Positions 26,446-35,227 of a stretch of 64,000 nt of DNA are shown here, one piece after another. Position numbers and translations under genes: made by a program. Position 1 is the first letter of the stretch. Every line of letters starts with the position of its first letter. The stretch covers positions 186,001-250,000 of the forward strand of contig NZ_JACVAU010000002.1 of NCBI RefSeq assembly GCF_014852005.1, written 5' to 3'. Source of the DNA: Pseudoxanthomonas sp. PXM03 (lineage in GTDB: Bacteria > Pseudomonadota > Gammaproteobacteria > Xanthomonadales > Xanthomonadaceae). The notes below the pieces were generated by a model that ran no database searches, was not told the origin of the DNA, and was given only the letters and a program-made list of their open reading frames with translations.

Positions 26446-28034
26446 TGAGCCAGAGCAATCTTCCCGCGCGGCGCGGATACGCTGCGCCGGCCGCGCCTGC
26501 GGGCGCGCTGTCGCCCAACGAACTGGCCCCGATCCTGCTGCGCGAAGCACGCCGCCACCGCGTGGCGCTGGTCGGCATCTTCGCCGGCGTCGCCCTGCTG
26601 ACGCTGGTGGTCGGATTGCTGGTGCTGCCGAAGAACTACACCGCCTCGACGACAATCCTGGCGCAGGAGAGCGACATCATCCAGCCGCTGCTGGAAGGCC
26701 GCGCGGTGGCGACCGGCGTCGTGGACCGTGCCGGCATGGCCCGGCAGGTGATCTACAGCCAGCGGGTCCTGCAGGATGCGCTGAAAACCGGCGGCTGGCT
26801 GGAAAACGTGCCCAACGCCGTCCAGCAGGACCGCCTGATGGAGCAGATCAAGGGCCGCATCGCGATCACCAGCCCGCGCCCCAACCTGATCCAGATCACC
26901 TACCGCGACAGCGATGCCAAGCGCACCTACGAGGTGACGGAGCGTCTGAGCGACATGTTCATCAAGGAGAGCCTGGCGGCGAAGGAACGCGAAAGCCGCG
27001 AGGCCTACGAGTTCATCAACAAGCAGGTGCAGGACTACCACGCCAAGCTGCTTGAGGCAGAGGAGCGCCTGCGTGCATACCGCTCGGCCAACACCGACGC
27101 CCAGCCCGGCAGTGCGACCGACGCCAACACGCGCATCAGCTCGCTGCGCACCACGGTCGAACAGACCCGCATGGCGCTGCTCGAACAGCGCTCGCGCGAA
27201 GGCGCGATCGCCTCGCAGCTCTCCGGCGAATCGGCGGTCACCGCCGTGCAGACGCGCGAGAGCCTGTACCGCGGGCAATTGCTGGAACTGCAGGGTCAAC
27301 TGGATCGCCTGCTGCTGAACTACACCGAGCAGCATCCGGACGTCGTGCGGGTGCGCCACCAGATGGCCGACCTGCAGCAGTCGATGGTCAACGAGCAGAA
27401 CCGTCGCGCCTCCGCGCCGCAGGGCGGGAGTCCGTTCGACGAGGCCCAGATGAACCCGCTGTACCAGGAGCTGCGCAGCCAACAGGCGCAGACCCGCCGC
27501 GAAGTGGCCGCGACCGCATCGCGCATGTCGATCGCGGAATCGATGCTCAACGACGAACTCAACCGCAGCCGGCGCATCGCCGACTCCGAAAGCGCGCTGG
27601 CCGAACTCACGCGCGACTACGAGGTCAACCGCGACATCTACCAGGACCTGCTGCGCCGGCGCGAGAACGCCCGCGTCTCCATGCAGCTGGACCGCGAAGA
27701 ACGCGGCCTGACCCTGCGCGTACAGGATCCCGCGACGATGCCGTTGCGCCCGACGGGCCTGCGCTTCATGCACTTCGCCATCGGCGGGCTGCTGATGGCG
27801 GTGGGCATTCCCCTCGGCCTGCTGTTCCTGCGCGCACGCTTCGATCCGCGCATCCGCTCGGCGCACCAGGTGCAGCGTCTCACCGACCGGCCGCTGCTCA
27901 CCGTGGTACCGACCTACCACTCGCCGCGTGACCGTCGCCAGGAGTTGACCCGCAACGCGATGAGCGTCGGCATCCTCCTGGTCGTCGTGCTCGCGTATGG
28001 GCTCGTGTTCGGCCTCAAGCAGCTTGCCGCCTGA
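26445..28034 (+). CDS. Wzz-like polysaccharide co-polymerase / chain-length determinant
   Basis: This 529-residue inner-membrane protein has a first helix at about residues 40-61, a long periplasmic stretch rich in coiled coil (about 180-400, with repeated EQ/RE/LL heptads), and helices at about 441-463 and 507-525. The Wzz domain begins KNYTASTTILAQES; the motif PATMPLRPTGLRF before the second helix is the conserved Pro-rich site. It matches the exosortase/EPS-type chain-length protein that lacks a fused kinase. The kinase-like partner follows 10 nt later. Confidence 0.93.
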   Translation: MSQSNLPARRGYAAPAAPAGALSPNELAPILLREARRHRVALVGIFAGVALLTLVVGLLVLPKNYTASTTILAQESDIIQPLLEGRAVATGVVDRAGMARQVIYSQRVLQDALKTGGWLENVPNAVQQDRLMEQIKGRIAITSPRPNLIQITYRDSDAKRTYEVTERLSDMFIKESLAAKERESREAYEFINKQVQDYHAKLLEAEERLRAYRSANTDAQPGSATDANTRISSLRTTVEQTRMALLEQRSREGAIASQLSGESAVTAVQTRESLYRGQLLELQGQLDRLLLNYTEQHPDVVRVRHQMADLQQSMVNEQNRRASAPQGGSPFDEAQMNPLYQELRSQQAQTRREVAATASRMSIAESMLNDELNRSRRIADSESALAELTRDYEVNRDIYQDLLRRRENARVSMQLDREERGLTLRVQDPATMPLRPTGLRFMHFAIGGLLMAVGIPLGLLFLRARFDPRIRSAHQVQRLTDRPLLTVVPTYHSPRDRRQELTRNAMSVGILLVVVLAYGLVFGLKQLAA

Positions 28035-28044
28035 GGCCTCCGCC

Positions 28045-28812
28045 ATGACCCAACACGCCACAATGGAAAAGCCAGTGACCCCGGACAACGACCGACTGCA
28101 CGGCGTACCCTACCGCGCCGATACCTCCCGCTCGCTGGCCCTGATGGACGAGCCCACGGCATTGACGCCACGCGAACTGGAAGAGCGTCGCGTCATCCAT
28201 CGCAACGATTCCGTGCGCGAACAGGCCGATGCGTTCCGCGAGCTGCGTACGCGGCTGCTCGCGCTGGGCGGCGAGCGCAACTTCGTCACCCTGGTGGCGC
28301 CGGTGAGCCACGGCTGCGGCGGCAGCTTCGTTGCCCGCAACCTGGCCACGGCGTTCGCGTTCGACGACACCAAGAGCGCGCTGCTGGTGGACTGCGACGC
28401 GCTGCATCCGACGCAGCACACCGCGCTGCGCGTGGACGCCGGGCACGGCGGGCTGATGGATTACCTGGATGACAGCGACACCGATCTCGCCCGCATCCTC
28501 TACCGCACCGGCGTGCCGCGCCTGCGCCTGATTCCGAGCGGCCGCCAGCGCGAGATGACCGGCGAAGCGTTCAGTTCGTTCCGCATGCGCGCGATGATGG
28601 ATTCGCTGCGCAGCCGCTATCCCGACCGCTACCTCGTCCTCGACAGTCCGTCGGTACTCGGTTCGCCCGATGCGCGCATCCTCTCCGAGCTCGCCGACCT
28701 GGTGGTCCTGGTCGCGGGCTACGGCAAGGTCACGCCGGAGAAGCTGGAGAAGGCCATCGGCAGTTTCCCGGCCGACAAGGTGGCCGGCGTGGTGTTCAAC
28801 GAAATCCCGTGA
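28045..28812 (+). CDS. CpsD/BY-kinase-like protein with degenerate Walker A
   Basis: This 255-residue cytoplasmic P-loop protein resembles bacterial tyrosine kinases that partner Wzz proteins. Walker A-prime (ALLVDCD, Asp116) and Walker B-like YLVLDSPS are present. The Walker A region reads VSHGCGGSFVARNLA, so the invariant Lys is Gly93, and no Tyr cluster follows the final GVVFNEIP. Kinase activity is therefore doubtful; a structural or regulatory role is more likely. Similar Lys-less members occur in other exopolysaccharide loci as far as I recall. The start at 28045 has TGAGG upstream. It overlaps the following open frame by 4 nt if that gene uses its GTG. Confidence 0.87.
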   Translation: MTQHATMEKPVTPDNDRLHGVPYRADTSRSLALMDEPTALTPRELEERRVIHRNDSVREQADAFRELRTRLLALGGERNFVTLVAPVSHGCGGSFVARNLATAFAFDDTKSALLVDCDALHPTQHTALRVDAGHGGLMDYLDDSDTDLARILYRTGVPRLRLIPSGRQREMTGEAFSSFRMRAMMDSLRSRYPDRYLVLDSPSVLGSPDARILSELADLVVLVAGYGKVTPEKLEKAIGSFPADKVAGVVFNEIP

Positions 28813-28832
28813 AGCAGCCAAGGAGCATCGGC

Positions 28833-30134
28833 ATGCGCGTCACCCGCCTTCGCGTTTCCGTCATCGCGGCCTCCGTGCTGGCCACGTTCTCCGGCCACGC
28901 GTTCGCCGCGCGGGTCGATTACACCGTGGACCTCGGCATGGAGCACAACAGCAACGTGACGATGGTGCCGGCCGACCCCATCGAACAGCGCTACCTGCGC
29001 GCCGGCGTCGGCTTCAGCGTCACCGAGAACATCTCGGCGCTGCAGCTGAGCCTGGACGGGCGCGCCGAGTACCGCGACTACGAGGACGACGTCTTCGCCG
29101 ACACCGTCGATGGCACGCTCTCCGGCCGCATGAACTGGGTGGCCATCCCGCAGCGCCTGTTCTTCGTGGTGGAGGACAACCTGACGGTGCAGCCGGTGGA
29201 CTCGCTGGTACCCGATGGCCCGGGCAACCGCCAGCAAGTGAATGTGTTCTCCGCCGGTCCGACGGTGCTGTTCAACTGGACGTCTTCGCTGCACGGGCAG
29301 GCCGAGCTGCGCTACGTGCACAGTGATGCCGAAGTGACCGACGAGTTCAATTCGCAGCGCCTCGCCGCCGCGGTCCGCACGATCAAGGAACTCTCGCCCA
29401 CCAGCCGCGTATCGTTGAACCTGCAGGCGCAGCGCGTGGACTTCGACGACGACATCGTGGCCCGCGACTACAACCGCTACGACATCTACGGACGCTATGT
29501 CCGCACGCTGGCCAACTTCGAACTGGGCGCGGACCTGGGCTATTCGCGCATCGACTACCGGCAGGGCGAGTCGCGCTCCGAGCCGCTGCTGCGCGCGGAT
29601 GCCGAGTGGAACCTGTCTCCGCACAGCCAGCTGATCGCGGCCGTGTCCAGCCAGTTCTCGGACACCGCGACAGATGCACTGACCGGCATCCAGTCCGAGG
29701 CCACGGTGCCGGAGAACGTCCTGACCGGCGACGCGGTGGTGAATGCCTCACCGTACGAGGTCCGCAGCATCGACCTCGGCTACCGGTACACGGGCACGCG
29801 GTTGACCTTTTCCGTCACCCCGTACGCACAGAAGCGCGACTACGTGGATTCGGATACGTTCGACCAGAAGACGCGCGGCGCGCGCTTCGACCTGCAGTGG
29901 CTGATCCGTCGTTCGCTGACGCTGGGAAGCTACGCCACCTGGGAACGGCTGGACTACACGCAGCTCAACCGCGAGGACGAGACCTCGCGCGTGGGCGCGA
30001 GCCTGGAATACCAGTGGGCGCCCCGCTGGTCGGCGCGCCTGCACGCCGAGCGCTACAAGCGCGACAGCACCGACATTGGCCAGAGCGTCTCGCAGAACCT
30101 GATCTACCTGAGCATCGCCTACTCCAACCGTTGA
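28833..30134 (+). CDS. Outer-membrane beta-barrel of the polysaccharide locus (Wzp-like/TIGR03016-like)
   Basis: This 433-residue protein has a signal peptide (RVSVIAASVLATFSGHAFAA) and then many alternating amphipathic strands (VDYTVDLGMEHNSNV, ALQLSLDGRAEYRDYED, ISLAYSNR-type final strand IYLSIAYSNR). Length fits a barrel of about 16-18 strands. It resembles the PEP-CTERM/XrtA-associated outer-membrane proteins. The ATG at 28833 has GGAG 8 nt upstream; a GTG at 28809 is the alternative. Lying after a Wza that cannot span the outer membrane, it probably forms the exit pore. Two secreted heparinase-like genes follow. Confidence 0.82.
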   Translation: MRVTRLRVSVIAASVLATFSGHAFAARVDYTVDLGMEHNSNVTMVPADPIEQRYLRAGVGFSVTENISALQLSLDGRAEYRDYEDDVFADTVDGTLSGRMNWVAIPQRLFFVVEDNLTVQPVDSLVPDGPGNRQQVNVFSAGPTVLFNWTSSLHGQAELRYVHSDAEVTDEFNSQRLAAAVRTIKELSPTSRVSLNLQAQRVDFDDDIVARDYNRYDIYGRYVRTLANFELGADLGYSRIDYRQGESRSEPLLRADAEWNLSPHSQLIAAVSSQFSDTATDALTGIQSEATVPENVLTGDAVVNASPYEVRSIDLGYRYTGTRLTFSVTPYAQKRDYVDSDTFDQKTRGARFDLQWLIRRSLTLGSYATWERLDYTQLNREDETSRVGASLEYQWAPRWSARLHAERYKRDSTDIGQSVSQNLIYLSIAYSNR

Positions 30135-30144
30135 GGTGTCCGGC

Positions 30145-32007
30145 ATGCGCGCCACGCCCTCCAGATTGAAGACGCATGGCATTCCCAGTGCGGTGTTGCT
30201 GACGCTGGCGTTGCTGGCAGCCGCCATCGGCCATTGCGGTGCAGCCGATGCACCGGAGACGACCGCGGCGCAGGAGCCCCGCGCGACACAGGCCTCCGCC
30301 GATGCGCCGCAGGCGACGGCCGCGCCTGCCTCCCCGCCCGCAACGGCAGGGACCGACCAGCTGAAGATCGACCTGACGTTCGTCGATCGCAGGTCGCCGG
30401 AGTACGGCCGCTTCCGCAACTGGGTGGACACCGCCGTATCGGGCAGCCCGGGCTATGCGTTCAGCGCCAGCGACGCCGCCCTGATGTTCCTGCTCAGCGG
30501 GGGCGAGAAGTACTGCAAGCTCGCCGTCCGCATGGTGGAAAAGGAAGTCGCTGAAGCCGAGAGCGCGATTGCAGGCGGTTCGCGCCCCGCGATCGCCGGC
30601 GATTCGTACCTGGAGGTCGGTCCCCGCATCGCGGACCTGGCGATGACGCTGCACGCCTGCACCAGCATGATCGATGCCGCGCAGCGGCAGCGCTGGTCCG
30701 CCCTTGCCGAGCAGGCGGTGTGGAACGTCTGGAACCCGGGCCGGGCGCAGTGGGGCGGACGCACCCACGCATGGACCGGCTGGTCCATCGACAATCCCGG
30801 CAACAACTACTACTACAGCTTCATCGAAGCGACCATGTACTGGGCGCTGGTCAGCGGCAGCAAGACCTGGATGGACGAGCTGAAGACACGCCGCCTGCCG
30901 CCGTTGAAGGCGTACTACGCCGAATTGCCGGGCGGCGGCAGCCGCGAAGGCACCGGCTATGGCGCTGCGCAGATGCGCCTGTTCGGCCTTTACCGCCTGT
31001 GGAAGGACAGCACGGGCGAGGACCTGGCCACGGCCAGCACGCATGCGCGCGACAGCATTCCGTACTGGATACATGCCACGGTGCCCACGCTGGACCGCTT
31101 CGCGCCGATCGGCGACCAGGCGCGCAGTTCGATACCCGAACTGTTCGACTATCACCGCCGCCTGGTGCTGGAAGCGCGCCAGCTGACGACGGATGCCGAT
31201 GCGCGCGCGATGTCGTCGTGGTGGCTGCGCAGCATCTCGGTGCCGCGCATGAGCCAGGGCTTCAACAGTCGCTATGACCTGTTGCCGGCCGGTGATGGCG
31301 GCGATCCGCCCCCGGCTCTGGTCTACCACGCTGAAGGTGCCGGCCACCTGTTCGCGCGCAGCGACTGGGGCAAGGACGCGATGTGGATGTCGTTCGTCGC
31401 CGGCCCCTACAACGAGAGTCACGCGCACCAGGAACAAGGCGGATTCACTCTGTTCGCACGCGACTGGCTGGCGGTGACCGAGAACATCTGGAGCCACAGC
31501 GGCATCCAGCAGGGCACGCCCGTGCACAACGTGGTGCGCTTCGAACGCGCCAATCCGGACGCGCAGCAATGCGCGGCGCCGCGCGGCGACACCGTGGTAC
31601 ACCAGTGCGAAACACCGCGCTCGCGCTCCCGCGTGACCGTGACGCCGCGGCCCGATGGCGGCATCACCGCGACGGCCGACCTGACCCCGGTGTATCGCGA
31701 CAATCCGGCCCTGCAGTCCTGGCAGCGGCGCATCGAGTTCGGTGGCCGCAAGCTGCTGGTGCAGGACGATTTCCGGCTGGGCACGGGGACCCGTGCGATC
31801 TTCCAGGTCAATGTTCCGGAGCGCCCCACCGTCCAGGGGAACGAAGCCATCGCCGGGCGGCTGCGCATCCGCGTGCTGGAGCCCGCGAATGCGATGCTGC
31901 GTGTCCACACCTGGAGCGACGATGACGCGCAGGAGTTCAGGCGCGGCTGGCGGGTGGATGTCTCGGGCGGACAGACCGGCTACAAGGTGGAACTCAGCGA
32001 GAAATGA
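30145..32007 (+). CDS. Secreted heparinase II/III-family protein (paralogue 1)
   Basis: This 620-residue exported protein has a signal peptide of about 35 residues (SAVLLTLALLAAAIGHCGA), an Ala/Pro/Thr-rich linker to residue 70, an alpha-toroid domain and a C-terminal beta-sandwich. Motifs include WSIDNPGNNYYYSFIEA, GSREGTGYG and GPYNESHAHQEQGGF, where polysaccharide lyases of this fold carry catalytic and metal residues. Here the usual Asp after the second His is Glu. It may cleave or trim a uronic-acid polymer during export. It is about half identical to the next gene. The ATG at 30145 has GAGG 9 nt upstream; a GTG at 30136 is possible. Confidence 0.85.
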   Translation: MRATPSRLKTHGIPSAVLLTLALLAAAIGHCGAADAPETTAAQEPRATQASADAPQATAAPASPPATAGTDQLKIDLTFVDRRSPEYGRFRNWVDTAVSGSPGYAFSASDAALMFLLSGGEKYCKLAVRMVEKEVAEAESAIAGGSRPAIAGDSYLEVGPRIADLAMTLHACTSMIDAAQRQRWSALAEQAVWNVWNPGRAQWGGRTHAWTGWSIDNPGNNYYYSFIEATMYWALVSGSKTWMDELKTRRLPPLKAYYAELPGGGSREGTGYGAAQMRLFGLYRLWKDSTGEDLATASTHARDSIPYWIHATVPTLDRFAPIGDQARSSIPELFDYHRRLVLEARQLTTDADARAMSSWWLRSISVPRMSQGFNSRYDLLPAGDGGDPPPALVYHAEGAGHLFARSDWGKDAMWMSFVAGPYNESHAHQEQGGFTLFARDWLAVTENIWSHSGIQQGTPVHNVVRFERANPDAQQCAAPRGDTVVHQCETPRSRSRVTVTPRPDGGITATADLTPVYRDNPALQSWQRRIEFGGRKLLVQDDFRLGTGTRAIFQVNVPERPTVQGNEAIAGRLRIRVLEPANAMLRVHTWSDDDAQEFRRGWRVDVSGGQTGYKVELSEK

Positions 32008-32022
32008 CCCGGGTCGTATCGG

Positions 32023-32081
32023 GCGACGCAAGCGGCGCAAACAGTGCGGCGCGTCGCAAAGCCGTCCTCACGAGCCCGTGA
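32023..32081 (+). other. Structured leader upstream of the second heparinase-like gene
   Basis: The 272-nt gap holds several inverted repeats. GCGACGC (32023-32029) pairs with GCGTCGC (32051-32057), enclosing GCGCAAAC. A second hairpin is TCACG-AGCC-CGTGA (32068-32081). Between them CGCAAAGCC (32055-32063) equals part of the core of c-di-GMP-I (GEMM) riboswitches, but the expected GNRA-capped stem is not evident. Further downstream are GATCCGC/GCGGATC (32158-32181) and a TATGAT at 32155-32160 that could be a -10. Confidence 0.3.
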
Positions 32082-32267
32082 CCTCCCCTGCCGCCGGCTG
32101 AACCAACCTGCGTTTCTGTGACCCAGCCCGTCCGTTTTGACGGAAGCCCCACGTTATGATCCGCCCGCCGTTGCGCGGATCGCATGTAGCGAGGGGGCGC
32201 TGCAGCGGGTAGTCACCAGCCTCGAGGGCTGTCGTCTTCCAATTCGTTCGTGCGCGGTTTTCTTGCC

Positions 32268-32273
32268 AGGAGA
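32268..32273 (+). promoter_or_regulatory. Ribosome-binding site deciding a TTG start
   Basis: AGGAGA lies 6 nt before the TTG at 32280 and has ideal spacing. It is the reason for rejecting the GTG at 32250 as start of the second heparinase-like gene. Confidence 0.7.
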
Positions 32274-32279
32274 ACCCCT

Positions 32280-34292
32280 TTGTTGCGCACGCCCGCTTCC
32301 CCCCGCCGCACCCGCCGGTTGCCCATCGCCCTGTTCCTGGGCGCCGCATCGCTTACCGCCCTGACCGCTGCCAGCGCCGCCGGCGGCCTGTTCGGGCTTC
32401 GTGCCCAGGCCTTCGCATCCCACGCCTGGATCCAGGCCGAAGATGACTTCGCCGAGTTGCGCCAGGATACCCGCGACCACGTCCTGCGCTTCTGGACACG
32501 CGCCTCCGCCAACACCCGGCTCGCCCGCCGTGCGCGCGAACGCGCTGCCATCGGCACACAGGGCGCCAGCACGACCAATCCCGTCGTCCTCACGCCGGTT
32601 GCGCCCACCGTGGATTCAACCCCGGTCCTGAGCAGCGGCGGACGGATCAGTTCGAACTCCTCCCGGCCACGGCTGGTGAACCTGCCCATGCCGGTGCCGG
32701 CGGTCGACAAGACCTCTGCGGCCTACACCCGCTTCAAGGGCTGGGTGGATGCGGCCGTGGGCGGCAACCGCGGCTACGGCTTCAGTGCCGCCGAGGCCGC
32801 GCTGATGTACCAGCTTTCGCCCGAGGCCAAGTACTGCACGCTGGCTGTCAGCATGGTCGAGGCGCAGGTCAGCGCGGCGGAATCCGCGATCGCCGGTGGC
32901 GGCCGTCCTGCCGTGGCAGGGGATTCCTATCTCGAGGTCGGCCCGATGATCGCCGATGTCGCAGCCACCATGACTGCCTGCGGCGGCAGCATCACGGCCA
33001 GCCAGCGCACCCGCTGGTCCGCATACGCGGAACAGGCGGTGTGGAACATCTGGAACTACAACAACGCCCAATGGGGCGGTCGCAGCCATCCGTGGTCCGG
33101 CTGGTCGGTGAGCAATCCCGGCAACAACTACTACTACAGCTTCGTCGAAGCGACGATGTACTGGGCGCTGGCCAGCGGCAACAGCACCTGGTTCAACTTC
33201 CTCCGCGACAACAAACTGCCTGCGCTGCAGACCTACTTCGCCCGGCTGCCCGGCGGCGGCAGCAGCGAAGGCACCGGCTACGGGACCTCGCACATGCGGC
33301 TGTTCTCGCTGTACCGCATCTGGCGCGATGCCACCGGCACCGACCTGGCCAACGCCAACAGCCATGCGTCCGACAGCATCCCGTACTGGGTGCATGCCAC
33401 GGTGCCCACGCTGGACCGCTTCGCGCCGATCGGCGACCAGGCACGCAGTTCGGTTCCCGACATCTACGACTACCACCGCCGCCTGATGCTGGAGGCCCGT
33501 TCGGTGGCGACCAATCCGGTCGTGCAGAACCAAGCGACCTGGTGGCTCAACAACATCTCGATCGCGCGCATGGGCTCCGGCTTCAACTATCGCTACGACC
33601 TGCTGCCTGCCGGCACCACGGCCGCCGTACCGTCGGAGCTGGTCTACCACGCCCGCGGTACCGGACACCTGTTCGCGCGTACCGGATGGACGCGTGATGC
33701 GATGTGGCTGGCGATCGTGGCCGGACCCTACAACGAGAGCCACGCCCACCAGGACCAGGGTTCGTTCACGCTGTTCTCCGGCGACTGGCTGGCGGTCACC
33801 GCCAACATCTGGAGCCACAGCGGCATCAACCAGGGCACCGATGTGCACAACCTGGTGCGCTTCGTGCGCAATGGCACGGTGGCACGCCAGTGCGAATCCA
33901 CCACGCGGGCCTCGACGCTCACGGTCAATCCCGGCAGCGGCGGCGCCTTCACCGCCGATGCCAACCTGACCCCGGCGTTCTGCAACAGCGACGCGGTCAC
34001 CAACTGGCAGCGCAACTTCACCTTCGCCAACCGCCGCCTGACCGTCCGCGACAGCTTCAGCATCACCAGCGGCACCACCGCGACGTTCCAGGTGAACGTG
34101 CCGGTTGCGCCGACACTGGTGAACAGCCGCGAAGCCACGGCGGGCCGCCTGCGCGTACGCGTGCTGGAGCCGGCCAACGCGACGATCAACAGCAACTTCA
34201 GCTCGGGCAAGTACGTCGAGGATGGCGCGCGCTTCCGCATCGACGTGCAGGGCGGCACCACCGGCTATGTCGTCGAACTGAGCGAAATCTGA
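32280..34292 (+). CDS. Secreted heparinase II/III-family protein (paralogue 2)
   Basis: This 670-residue protein has a twin-basic N-terminus, a hydrophobic signal (LPIALFLGAASLTALTAASAA) and a linker of about 120 residues absent from paralogue 1. The toroid and sandwich domains follow with the same motifs (WSVSNPGNNYYYSFVEA, GSSEGTGYG). Here the metal/catalytic loop reads SHAHQDQGSF, with the canonical Asp. I chose the TTG at 32280 because of the AGGAGA before it. It has its own long structured leader, so expression may differ from paralogue 1. It converges on a glycosyltransferase gene with 9 nt between stops. Confidence 0.85.
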   Translation: MLRTPASPRRTRRLPIALFLGAASLTALTAASAAGGLFGLRAQAFASHAWIQAEDDFAELRQDTRDHVLRFWTRASANTRLARRARERAAIGTQGASTTNPVVLTPVAPTVDSTPVLSSGGRISSNSSRPRLVNLPMPVPAVDKTSAAYTRFKGWVDAAVGGNRGYGFSAAEAALMYQLSPEAKYCTLAVSMVEAQVSAAESAIAGGGRPAVAGDSYLEVGPMIADVAATMTACGGSITASQRTRWSAYAEQAVWNIWNYNNAQWGGRSHPWSGWSVSNPGNNYYYSFVEATMYWALASGNSTWFNFLRDNKLPALQTYFARLPGGGSSEGTGYGTSHMRLFSLYRIWRDATGTDLANANSHASDSIPYWVHATVPTLDRFAPIGDQARSSVPDIYDYHRRLMLEARSVATNPVVQNQATWWLNNISIARMGSGFNYRYDLLPAGTTAAVPSELVYHARGTGHLFARTGWTRDAMWLAIVAGPYNESHAHQDQGSFTLFSGDWLAVTANIWSHSGINQGTDVHNLVRFVRNGTVARQCESTTRASTLTVNPGSGGAFTADANLTPAFCNSDAVTNWQRNFTFANRRLTVRDSFSITSGTTATFQVNVPVAPTLVNSREATAGRLRVRVLEPANATINSNFSSGKYVEDGARFRIDVQGGTTGYVVELSEI

Positions 34293-34312
34293 CCTGCCCC
34301 GTCACGGGCAGG
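34293..34312. terminator. Bidirectional hairpin at the heparinase/glycosyltransferase junction
   Basis: CCTGCCC and GGGCAGG (7-bp stem, 6-nt loop) lie directly after the heparinase stop and overlap the last codons of the convergent glycosyltransferase. No T run follows. It is the only plausible stop signal between two blocks. Confidence 0.45.
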
Positions 34313-35225
34313 GGTGAGGCCGCCGCCCGCGCGCACGCAGGCGGCGGCGCATGTCCAGCACGGGGATGGGCATGCAGCTGATCGACATCAGGCTGAGGCG
34401 TTCCAGCGTGGGCCGTGCGACCAGCGCCGGCAACAGCAGGTGGCGTGCCGGCTGCAACCGGCGCGCATGGATCAGGTGGCGGGCGAACTCCGTACGGATC
34501 ACCCGCACCTTCCACGCCACCATCGCGGCAGGCAGCGACAACTGTTCGCCCAGCGTCTGCGCGTTGTGGATCTCCGCAGCGGCGCAGCGTTCGATACGAC
34601 TGGTCAGGCTGCCTTCCACCGGCGTGTAACGGCCCACCAGGCCAGGGCAGGCACGCACCCGCCAGCCTGCGTGCGCGATGCGCAACCACAGGCTGTAGTC
34701 CTCGGCACCGATAAGCTCGCGCGCTTCGAAGAAGCCACCCAGCGTATCGAAGACGTCACGGCGCACCACGCTCATCGAGGTGCATATCCGGTTGCACCGC
34801 CACAGCAGGTCGAAATCCATCTCCGCCGGCAGCGCCAGGCGGTCCTCTCGCGCACTGCCATGCAGAAGACCGGCACGCGAATCCATCGCCAAGGGCATCT
34901 GTGCCTGCATCTTGTGCGGCAACCAGGTGTCGTCCGCATCCAGGAATGCCACCCATGGCGCCGATGTCGCGCGCACGCCTGCATTGCGCGCGCTGGCAGG
35001 TCCGCCGTTGGGCTGCCGCAGCAGTTCGACGACACCGCCATAGCCCGCCACGATGCGCGCCATCTCGTCGCCATCGGGGGAGCCATCGTCCACCACCACG
35101 ATCTGGCGCGGCGGCAGGGTCTGCGCCACGACACTGTCCAGCGCGCGTGCCAGGGTGGCAGCGGCCTGGTACGCCGGAATCACCACCGCGTAGTCCGGCA
35201 CCGTCACGGGGGAAGACGATGCCAT
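34302..35225 (-). CDS. Glycosyltransferase family 2
   Basis: This 307-residue GT-A enzyme begins DYAVVIPAYQAAATLARALDSV and has the metal-binding AFLDADDTW and the acceptor region GAEDYSLWLRIAHAG. It transfers a sugar to the growing lipid-linked repeat at the cytoplasmic face of the inner membrane. The ATG at 35225 is chosen; the open frame upstream lies inside the preceding gene. It is last of ten leftward genes (44.4 to 34.3 kb) and starts 2 nt after the stop of the next glycosyltransferase. Confidence 0.92.
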   Translation of the reverse strand: MASSSPVTVPDYAVVIPAYQAAATLARALDSVVAQTLPPRQIVVVDDGSPDGDEMARIVAGYGGVVELLRQPNGGPASARNAGVRATSAPWVAFLDADDTWLPHKMQAQMPLAMDSRAGLLHGSAREDRLALPAEMDFDLLWRCNRICTSMSVVRRDVFDTLGGFFEARELIGAEDYSLWLRIAHAGWRVRACPGLVGRYTPVEGSLTSRIERCAAAEIHNAQTLGEQLSLPAAMVAWKVRVIRTEFARHLIHARRLQPARHLLLPALVARPTLERLSLMSISCMPIPVLDMRRRLRARGRRPHPCP

Positions 35226-35227
35226 GG

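Noticed and set aside
28809-28832. GTG start of the beta-barrel gene overlapping the kinase-like stop
   Set aside because: The ATG at 28833 has a better ribosome site and begins a cleaner signal peptide; kept only as an alternative.
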